11,917 nt of DNA from an uncultured Bacilli bacterium (GTDB taxonomy: Bacteria > Bacillota_I > Bacilli_A > RF39 > UBA660): positions 1 to 11,917 of the forward strand of contig CANQWJ010000018.1 in NCBI GenBank assembly GCA_947627525.1, read 5' to 3'. The notes beneath the pieces were generated by a model. It saw nothing but the letters and a program-made list of their open reading frames with translations. It made no database searches and was not told where the DNA came from. Below are positions 6,436 through 11,917 of this stretch, piece after piece; within the stretch, counting starts at the first letter, position 1, and each line of letters starts with the position of its first letter. Position numbers and translations under genes: made by a program.

Positions 6436-7008
6436 ATGCGAATTGGAATAGATATTGATGATACAATTGCGGATACTAACGAAATGTTAGAAGCATATGC
6501 GGGTATTTATGATAAACTTTATAAAGAAGGTCATGGCATAGTTGATAAGAATTGTTATAAGTTCAATGGCATGTATGATTGGAGTGAAGAAGATCGTCTT
6601 GATTTTTTTAAGACATATATGGTTGAAGTCTTAGAAAATGTTGAAGTAAAAGATTATGTGGTGGACGTAATAAAAAAACTTCGTCAAGAAGGAAATGAAA
6701 TTATTTTTATAACGACAAGAGATGGGGACTATATAGAGGATTGTTATAAGTTGACTAAGACTTGGCTTGATGAAAAAAATGTTGAATATGATATGATAAT
6801 TGCTGGTGATAAGAGAAAAAGTGATTATGCGGATAGTTTGAAGTTTGACTTATTCATTGATGATAGTATTAAAAATTGTACAAAAGTTAGTGAAAAAGGA
6901 ATTGATGTGTTATTATTTGATACAAAGTACAATCGTTATAATAAAGACTTTAAGCGAGTTAAGAACTGGCAAGAGATATATGAATACATTCATGATATGA
7001 AAAAATAA
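6436..7008 (+). CDS. HAD-superfamily phosphatase, 5'-(deoxy)ribonucleotidase-like (NT5C / YqfW type)
   Basis: The 190-residue protein has all four HAD motifs. Motif I is DIDDT with Asp6 as nucleophile and Asp8 as acid/base. Motif II is FITTR with Thr93, motif III is a Lys near 126-128, and motif IV is IDDS with Asp142 and Asp143 for Mg binding. The small helical cap between motifs I and II, and the overall length, fit the cytosolic 5'-nucleotidase C family, which includes Bacillus YqfW. Members remove phosphate from (deoxy)nucleoside monophosphates; the exact substrate here cannot be read from sequence. Its ribosome site AGGTGG overlaps the ruvA stop codon. Only seven bases separate it from ruvA, and 18 separate it from ruvB, so it is co-transcribed with them. 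Its place between ruvA and ruvB is uncommon. Confidence 0.85.
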   Translation: MRIGIDIDDTIADTNEMLEAYAGIYDKLYKEGHGIVDKNCYKFNGMYDWSEEDRLDFFKTYMVEVLENVEVKDYVVDVIKKLRQEGNEIIFITTRDGDYIEDCYKLTKTWLDEKNVEYDMIIAGDKRKSDYADSLKFDLFIDDSIKNCTKVSEKGIDVLLFDTKYNRYNKDFKRVKNWQEIYEYIHDMKK

Positions 7009-7016
7009 AAATAGTT

Positions 7017-7023
7017 GGAGGTG
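7017..7023 (+). promoter_or_regulatory. Ribosome binding site that fixes the ruvB start at 7027
   Basis: GGAGGTG precedes the ATG at 7027, with five bases between GGAGG and the start. The in-frame TTG at 7015 and GTG at 7021 overlap this site and are therefore unlikely starts. Confidence 0.75.
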
Positions 7024-7026
7024 CCT

Positions 7027-8058
7027 ATGGAAAGAGATAGAGTCATAACGAGTGATGAAATAGTTGGTGATGAATTTGAGAAATCAATTCGACCAGAGTT
7101 ATTAGATGATTATATTGGGCAAAAAGATGTTAAAGAAAATATTAGAGTTTTTATTGAAGCCGCTAAATTGCGTGATGAGCCTCTTGATCATGTCTTGTTG
7201 TATGGGCCTCCCGGATTAGGAAAAACGACACTTGCTTACATCATTGCTAATGAACTTGGAAGTAATATTAAAACTGCCAGTGGACCAAGTATTGAAAAGA
7301 GTGGGGATTTAGCTGCTATTTTATCTTCCCTTGAACCAGGCGATGTTTTATTCATTGATGAAATTCATAGAATGCCTAGTTTTGTTGAAGAGATTTTATA
7401 TCCGGCTATGGAAGACTTTACGCTTGATATCATGGTTGGTGGCGATGGTAATAGTCGTAATTTGCGTATTAATTTACCACCATTTACTTTGGTTGGGGCA
7501 ACAACGAGAGCGGGTGACTTAACGTCACCATTACGTGATCGTTTTGGAATAATTTCAAAGTTACAATATTATACGACTGAAGAGTTACAAGAAATTGTTA
7601 AAAGAACATCAAGGGTTTTAGGAATGCCAATTGATGAAGATGCTTCATTTGAGCTTGCTAGCCGTAGTCGTGGAACGCCAAGAATTGCTAATCGCCTTTT
7701 CCGTCGCGTTCGTGATTTTGCGTTGGTTGATGGTGATGATACAATTAATCTAGAAGTTACGAAAAAAGCCTTGAAGCGCTTAAAAGTTGATGATGCGGGA
7801 CTTGACGATACTGACCATCAATTACTTCGTGGCATCATTGAAAAGTTTAATGGTGGACCAGTTGGAATTGAATCAATTGCGAGTGTCATTGGCGAAGAGA
7901 CAACGACGATTGAAGACGTTTACGAACCATATTTATTACAGTGTGGATTCTTAAAGCGTACTCCAAGAGGAAGAGTTGTTACGGAAAAAGGTTATCGTCA
8001 AGTAAATATGACTTATCAAAATACTTTATTTGATATGGAAAGTGAGGAAGAAGAATGA
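7027..8058 (+). CDS. ruvB: Holliday junction branch migration ATPase RuvB
   Basis: RuvB is the AAA+ motor that, docked on RuvA, pumps DNA through Holliday junctions. The protein has 343 residues, the usual family size being about 330-350. The start region ends in the conserved SIRPELLDDYIGQ (20-32). Walker A is GPPGLGKT at 60-67 and Walker B is LFIDEIH at 108-114. The RuvA-contact beta hairpin lies near 130-150. Sensor 1 is GATTRAG at 157-163, followed by the arginine finger in LRDRFG at 169-174. Sensor 2 is GTPRIANRL at 216-224. A C-terminal winged helix covers about 255-330 and contains RTPRGR, the DNA contact. The tail is acidic (ESEEEE). All key residues are present. Its TGA stop overlaps the queA start by four bases (ATGA). 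Confidence 0.98.
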   Translation: MERDRVITSDEIVGDEFEKSIRPELLDDYIGQKDVKENIRVFIEAAKLRDEPLDHVLLYGPPGLGKTTLAYIIANELGSNIKTASGPSIEKSGDLAAILSSLEPGDVLFIDEIHRMPSFVEEILYPAMEDFTLDIMVGGDGNSRNLRINLPPFTLVGATTRAGDLTSPLRDRFGIISKLQYYTTEELQEIVKRTSRVLGMPIDEDASFELASRSRGTPRIANRLFRRVRDFALVDGDDTINLEVTKKALKRLKVDDAGLDDTDHQLLRGIIEKFNGGPVGIESIASVIGEETTTIEDVYEPYLLQCGFLKRTPRGRVVTEKGYRQVNMTYQNTLFDMESEEEE

Positions 8059-9086
8059 ATTTAGAGGACTTTGATTATTATTTACCAGAAGAATTAATTG
8101 CCCAAACGCCTTTAAAGGATCGCTCTAGTTCCCGTTTACTCGTTTTAAATAAAAATACGGGTGAAATTGAACATCGTCATTTTTACGATATCATTGATTA
8201 TTTGGAAAAGGGGGATACTTTAGTTTTAAATGATACGAAAGTAATCCCAGCCCGTCTAATTGGAACGAAGGAAGATACCGGTGCTGTCATCGAAGTCTTA
8301 CTTTTAAAAAATACTAACGATAATGTCTGGGAGACTTTGGTCAAACCAGCCCGTCGTGTTAAAGTGGGAACGATTGTTTCTTTTGGTGAAGGACTCTTGA
8401 AGTGTCGTTGTATTGAGTGTCGCGATGAAGGAATTCGTCTTTTCGAGTTAATCTATGATGGTATTCTTTATGAAATTTTAGATAAACTTGGAACGATGCC
8501 ACTTCCACCATATATTCATGAAAAACTCCAAGATCAAAATCGCTATCAGACAGTATATGCGAAAAACTTTGGTAGTGCTGCTGCTCCAACGGCGGGACTT
8601 CACTTTACGAAAGAGTTAATGCAAAAACTAGAAGACAAGGGTATTAACATTTGTTATGTTACACTTCACGTCGGTTTAGGTACTTTTCGTCCTGTCAACG
8701 TTGAAAATATTTTGGAACATCACATGCATAGTGAGTATTATGAAGTAGAACAAGAAACTTGTGATATCATTAATGATACGAAAAAAAGAGGTAATAGATT
8801 AGTCGCTGTTGGAACGACGACTGTTCGTACTTTGGAAACGGTTATGAATCGTTTTGGTGAAATGAAACCTTGTTTTGGAAATACCGATATTTTTATCTAT
8901 CCAGGCTATGAATTTAAAATCGTTGATAATTTGATAACTAATTTTCACCTTCCAAAGTCAACGCTCATAATGTTAATAAGCGCTCTTTGTGGAAGAGAAA
9001 TGATTTTAAAAACGTATGCCGAAGCCGTTAAAGAAAAATATCGTTTCTTCTCTTTTGGTGATAGTATGTTCATAATTGATAAGTAG
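8055..9086 (+). CDS. queA: S-adenosylmethionine:tRNA ribosyltransferase-isomerase QueA
   Basis: QueA moves the ribosyl part of S-adenosylmethionine onto 7-aminomethyl-7-deazaguanine at the tRNA wobble position, giving epoxyqueuosine, the step before queuosine. The 343 residues match the family length. Hallmark stretches are in order: DYYLPEELIAQ (7-17), LNDTKVIPARL (58-68), GSAAAPTAGLHFT (173-185), VGLGTFRPV (206-214), GTTTVRTLE (253-261), TNFHLPKSTL (295-304) and YRFFSFGDSMFI (329-340). It starts within the last bases of ruvB, with AGGAAG as ribosome site, so it is translationally coupled. ruvB-queA adjacency is common in Firmicutes. No preQ1 riboswitch is possible directly upstream because the genes overlap. 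Confidence 0.98.
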   Translation: MNLEDFDYYLPEELIAQTPLKDRSSSRLLVLNKNTGEIEHRHFYDIIDYLEKGDTLVLNDTKVIPARLIGTKEDTGAVIEVLLLKNTNDNVWETLVKPARRVKVGTIVSFGEGLLKCRCIECRDEGIRLFELIYDGILYEILDKLGTMPLPPYIHEKLQDQNRYQTVYAKNFGSAAAPTAGLHFTKELMQKLEDKGINICYVTLHVGLGTFRPVNVENILEHHMHSEYYEVEQETCDIINDTKKRGNRLVAVGTTTVRTLETVMNRFGEMKPCFGNTDIFIYPGYEFKIVDNLITNFHLPKSTLIMLISALCGREMILKTYAEAVKEKYRFFSFGDSMFIIDK

Positions 9087-9098
9087 TAAGCATATAAT
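9069..9098 (+). promoter_or_regulatory. Possible promoter for the YngK-like gene, overlapping the queA end
   Basis: A perfect TATAAT at 9093-9098 has TTCATA at 9069-9074 (four of six) at an 18-base spacing. There is no terminator after queA, so this would add to read-through from the ruvA promoter. A better-looking TTGATA at 9076-9081 is too close (11 bases) to serve as the -35. Confidence 0.4.
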
Positions 9099-9103
9099 TT
9101 ACT

Positions 9104-9108
9104 GGTGA
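9104..9108 (+). promoter_or_regulatory. Ribosome binding site that fixes the YngK-like start at 9114
   Basis: GGTGA lies five bases before the ATG at 9114. The GTG at 9105 is part of this site, and the ATG gives a clean signal peptide start (MKK). Confidence 0.65.
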
Positions 9109-9113
9109 ACGAT

Positions 9114-10337
9114 ATGAAAAAAATTTTATCAATAGTAGTAGTAATGTTTGTAATTGCTACTTTTTTTATTATTGCTGATCGAAAAAGTTATGCCACAAAA
9201 GAACAAGATACGACAGTATTTAACGAAATAAATGATAGTACTAAAACTTCTATTAAAGATCCTGTTAAAGCCCTTTATTTTTCTTATATTGAACTAGAAA
9301 GATATATTAAAGGAAAAGATGAAGAAACCATTAAAAAAAATATTGATACCGTTATTGATAATATGTCTAAAGATGGGTTTAATTGGTTAATCTTACACGT
9401 TCGTCCTTTTTCTGATAGTATTTATCCTTCGAAAATTTTTCCTAATAGTAAGAGTGTTACCAATGATGAATTACCCTTTGACATTTTAAAATACTTTATT
9501 GATAAAGCCCATCAAAAAGATATTCAAGTTCATGCTTGGGTCAATCCTTATCGCATTTCTAATCAAACGGATTTTAAAATAGAAAAGAATCATCCTGCCT
9601 ATAAGTTTTTAAATACTAATAATATTAAAGTTATTGAAGGTAAAGGAATATACTATAATCCCGCCAGTAGTGAAGTTCAATCTTTAATCGTTTCGGGTAT
9701 TGATGAAATTGTTACTAACTATGATATTGATGGAATTCACTTTGATGATTACTTTTTTCCTGGTGGTGATATCGACAAAGAAAACTATGAAGAATATCAG
9801 AAGAAGGGTGGAACTTTATCCCTTTCTGATTACCGCCTTAACAATACTTCGACAATGATAAAGAAAGTATATGATACGATTAAGGAAAAGAAAAAAGATG
9901 TTTTGTTTGGCATTGCTCCAGAAGGAAATATCAACAATAATTATAATAGTAATTATTTAGATACGAAGAAGTATTTAAGTCAAGAAGGATACCTTGATTA
10001 CATAATGCCGCAAATCTATTTTGGTTTTTTAAATGAAAATCGTCCTTTCACCAAAACAATTGAAGAATGGAACAATTTGATTAAAGTTGATGATATTAAG
10101 TTAATACCCGCTCTTGCGTTGTATAAAAGTGGTGAAGAAGATAAGTATGCCGGTTCCGGTCTTAAGGAGTGGCAGGAACATAATGACATCTTGAAAAGAC
10201 AAATAATTTATGCTCGTAATCTTTCACATTATCAAGGCTTTACTTTATTCCGTTATGATTACTTTTACAACAGTTCTAAACAAAATAAAAATACTCTTTC
10301 GGAAGTTGAAAATGTTCGTAATATTATAAAAAAATGA
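9114..10337 (+). CDS. Secreted or anchored glycosyl hydrolase-like protein, YngK / GHL10 (UPF0748) family
   Basis: The 407-residue protein starts MKKILSIVVVMF, with a hydrophobic segment at about 4-21. A possible signal peptidase site follows SYA at 25-27, so it is exported or held in the membrane. No lipobox or sorting motif is seen. Residues about 50-386 form the barrel typical of Bacillus YngK-like proteins. Motifs are LHVRPFSDSIYPS (94-106), HAWVNPYR (140-147), DGIHFDDYFFP (206-216, with acidic pair Asp211/Asp212), FGIAPEGN (265-272) and MPQIYFGF (298-305). The family is assigned to glycoside hydrolase-like proteins and thought to act on cell-envelope polysaccharide; the substrate is unproven. 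It follows queA by 27 bases without a terminator, so it may be the last gene of that operon or use its own promoter. Confidence 0.9.
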   Translation: MKKILSIVVVMFVIATFFIIADRKSYATKEQDTTVFNEINDSTKTSIKDPVKALYFSYIELERYIKGKDEETIKKNIDTVIDNMSKDGFNWLILHVRPFSDSIYPSKIFPNSKSVTNDELPFDILKYFIDKAHQKDIQVHAWVNPYRISNQTDFKIEKNHPAYKFLNTNNIKVIEGKGIYYNPASSEVQSLIVSGIDEIVTNYDIDGIHFDDYFFPGGDIDKENYEEYQKKGGTLSLSDYRLNNTSTMIKKVYDTIKEKKKDVLFGIAPEGNINNNYNSNYLDTKKYLSQEGYLDYIMPQIYFGFLNENRPFTKTIEEWNNLIKVDDIKLIPALALYKSGEEDKYAGSGLKEWQEHNDILKRQIIYARNLSHYQGFTLFRYDYFYNSSKQNKNTLSEVENVRNIIKK

Positions 10338-10361
10338 ATACCTATATAGGTATTTTCTTTT
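10337..10361 (+). terminator. Rho-independent terminator after the YngK-like gene
   Basis: AATACC (10337-10342) pairs with GGTATT (10349-10354) around TATATA, followed by a T-rich tract ending at 10361 (TTTTCTTTT). The hairpin begins on the last base of the TGA stop codon. Confidence 0.75.
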
Positions 10362-10374
10362 GCTTGTGTTAAAA

Positions 10375-10380
10375 TATAAT
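10375..10380 (+). promoter_or_regulatory. -10 element for the AddB-like gene
   Basis: A perfect TATAAT lies 17 bases before the ATG at 10398. At normal spacing the -35 region falls in the preceding terminator tail and matches poorly (TTTTCT at 10353-10358, 16-base spacing), so this is a weaker promoter call than those of smc and ruvA. Confidence 0.45.
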
Positions 10381-10397
10381 TTGAAAGATGTGATAAT

Positions 10398-11917
10398 ATG
10401 AAGTTAGACTTTTTACAAAGTAATAGTGTGATAATTGTTCCTTCTTCTTTAAAGTTGTTAATTTTAAAAGAAGTGAGTAGGGATAAAGATCTATTTAATA
10501 TCAAGTATATGACGCGGGAAGAATTCATTGAGAAAAGTACTTTTTCATATGATGAAAAAACTATTTTATATTTAATGGATAAATATGGTTATGATTCTGA
10601 TGTCATTAAAACGATGATATCCAATATGTATTATATTGAAGATAAAGATTATAGTAATGCTAAATTAAATGATCTCGTTAAGTTGAAAAGAGAATTGTTA
10701 GAGAAAAATCTTTTAGTTACCGATAAACTATTTTCTAAATATTTAGAGAATAAAAAGATTTTTGTATATGGTTATTTTTATGTCGATAATATTTTTAAAA
10801 AGTATTTATCAAAGTATGACTATGAAATAATTTCTGATGATACAAGTGAAGCTAATTCTAATGTTGTTTATGAAGCAAAGAATATTGAAGAAGAGATGGA
10901 GTTTATTTTTAGTAATATTGGTGAACTACTAAATAATGGCATTGATATCGATAAAATAAAGATTGTCAATTATTCAGATAAATATTCTAATGTTCTTTAT
11001 AAATTAGCTAATTTCTTTAATATTCCTGTTGAAGAAAAAGGTTACGCTATTTATGGGACAAAAATAGTTCAAGAATATTTAAAGCATTTATTGGATAGTA
11101 AAAGTATTTTAGATAGTTTTAATTATATTAAAGATAAGTATGGTGATGAATCTTCTTCTAAGATAATTTCTCTAATTCAAAAAATATCTAATAAGTATAA
11201 TGGTTTAGACTATTCTTTTAAAAGTATTTATACTTTAATTAAAAAAGATTTTCAAAAGAGTACGGTTAAAGATAAAGATTATTTACATAAAGTATCTTTA
11301 ATGGAAATGAATGCTAAACTTTTTCAAAGTGATGATTACGTATTTTTGATTGGTTTTAATCAAAACGAATTACCAAAGTTATATAGTGATGAAGACTATT
11401 TATGTGATTTAGAAAAGAATTTATTAGGTATTGAAGACTCGGTTTTAAAAAATAAGATAGAGAAAGATAGAGTCTTATCTTTTATTAATAATGTTAATAA
11501 TTTAAAGATGTCTTATCCTTTAAGTCATTTATCTAATGAATATCATCCATCTAATTTAATAAGTGAAAATGGTTTTAAAGTTGAAAAAATTAATTTATCT
11601 AGTAATACTAGTTATTCTAAAAAATATGCTAGTATGAAACTTACTAAATATTTAGATGATTTTATTAAATTTGGAACTATTGATGATAATTTATACAAGT
11701 ATTATAGTAATTACAAAATAGATTATTTAACTTATGATAATAAATTTACAGGTCTTGAAAAAGAACGTTTACTAAAAAGAATTGATAATAAATTAGTATT
11801 ATCTTATTCCGCTATTAATAATTATAATAAGTGTCACTTTCGTTATTATATTGAAAACATTATGAAATTAAATAAATATGAAGAGACTTTTTCTATTAAA
11901 GTTGGTAACTTATTTCA
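10398..11917 (+). CDS. AddB/RexB-like helicase-nuclease subunit (3' end beyond the window)
   Basis: The frame is open from the ATG at 10398 to the window edge, 506 codons. Two parts identify it. First, residues about 160-410 follow the inactive UvrD-type helicase layout of AddB, with NVVYEAKNIEEEMEFIFSNI near 155 and VFLIGFNQNELPK near 315. Second, LSYSAINNYNKCHFRYYIE around 470-489 is the start of the AddB nuclease domain, where Cys479 matches the first 4Fe-4S ligand in YxxCPFxYF (here CHF). With AddA, AddB resects broken DNA ends to feed recombination. The nuclease motif and the other three cysteines would lie downstream. The N-terminus lacks the usual GxxGxGKT loop, and the first Cys comes near 479 instead of about 800 in Bacillus, so this is a compact version. 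The start is preceded by GTGAT. Confidence 0.75.
   Translation, partial: MKLDFLQSNSVIIVPSSLKLLILKEVSRDKDLFNIKYMTREEFIEKSTFSYDEKTILYLMDKYGYDSDVIKTMISNMYYIEDKDYSNAKLNDLVKLKRELLEKNLLVTDKLFSKYLENKKIFVYGYFYVDNIFKKYLSKYDYEIISDDTSEANSNVVYEAKNIEEEMEFIFSNIGELLNNGIDIDKIKIVNYSDKYSNVLYKLANFFNIPVEEKGYAIYGTKIVQEYLKHLLDSKSILDSFNYIKDKYGDESSSKIISLIQKISNKYNGLDYSFKSIYTLIKKDFQKSTVKDKDYLHKVSLMEMNAKLFQSDDYVFLIGFNQNELPKLYSDEDYLCDLEKNLLGIEDSVLKNKIEKDRVLSFINNVNNLKMSYPLSHLSNEYHPSNLISENGFKVEKINLSSNTSYSKKYASMKLTKYLDDFIKFGTIDDNLYKYYSNYKIDYLTYDNKFTGLEKERLLKRIDNKLVLSYSAINNYNKCHFRYYIENIMKLNKYEETFSIKVGNLF

Noticed and set aside
7015..7026. TTG or GTG starts for ruvB
   Set aside because: Both fall in the GGAGGTG ribosome site; the ATG at 7027 is correctly spaced.
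7331..7522. Second-frame ORF inside ruvB
   Set aside because: It is a shadow of the conserved RuvB Walker B region, with no start signal.
8056..10337. Mycoplasma-type code in which TGA encodes Trp
   Set aside because: TGA ends ruvB and the YngK-like gene at natural family lengths, and all Trp codons checked are TGG with no internal TGA. Either TGA read as Trp would only add a few residues before a TAG, so the test is suggestive but not absolute.
10265..10528. Minus-strand frame across the terminator before the AddB-like gene
   Set aside because: It crosses a terminator and two sense genes and has no recognisable motif.
1..11917. CRISPR array, tRNA or rRNA genes, insertion sequences, long repeats
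   Set aside because: No spaced direct repeats, cloverleaf-type segments, transposase-like frames or terminal inverted repeats were seen on reading both strands.

Overview
This is a gene-dense, very AT-rich stretch (by eye roughly 30% GC) with every gene on the + strand. It looks like a chromosome segment from a low-GC member of the Bacilli close to the Mollicutes, for example an uncultured gut lineage of the RF39/Erysipelotrichia kind. Three things point that way: short SMC arms of the mycoplasma P115 type, Shine-Dalgarno sites of the GGTGAT/GGAGG type, and Firmicute-like RuvA, RuvB, QueA and YngK-type proteins. Every tryptophan checked is encoded by TGG and no gene has an internal TGA, while two genes end in TGA. 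The standard bacterial code therefore fits better than the mycoplasma code in which TGA means Trp. The taxonomic placement is inference.

Layout. Positions 1-75 are the last codons of a membrane protein, probably the site-2 protease RseP, followed by a terminator. Positions 140-427 encode a 95-residue acidic, Asn/Tyr-rich protein with one C-terminal membrane anchor, flanked by its own promoter and terminator. Positions 523-3474 encode SMC, the chromosome-condensing ATPase, again as a single-gene unit. Positions 3600-5802 hold two overlapping genes: a leucine-rich-repeat protein and a transglutaminase-fold protein whose catalytic Cys and His both appear replaced. A strong terminator ends this pair. 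Positions 5871-9086 form a tight operon: ruvA, a HAD-family deoxyribonucleotidase-like gene, ruvB and queA. A secreted or anchored YngK-like glycosidase (9114-10337) follows, possibly with its own promoter. After another terminator, an AddB/RexB-like recombination nuclease gene starts at 10398 and runs off the end of the window.

How the genes fit together. The main theme is chromosome maintenance and repair: SMC organises the chromosome, an AddB-like protein would process double-strand ends, and RuvAB would migrate the resulting Holliday junctions. queA commonly travels with ruvAB in Firmicutes. The LRR/transglutaminase-like pair and the small anchored protein are the least explained parts. 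Each transcription unit is bounded by a compact hairpin-plus-T-run terminator that starts at, inside or within a few bases of the stop codon, with the next promoter immediately after it. I found no RNA genes, CRISPR array, insertion sequence or gene-free stretch longer than 300 bases. Most of the window is ordinary housekeeping; I do not see a clear multi-gene novel defence or mobile system.
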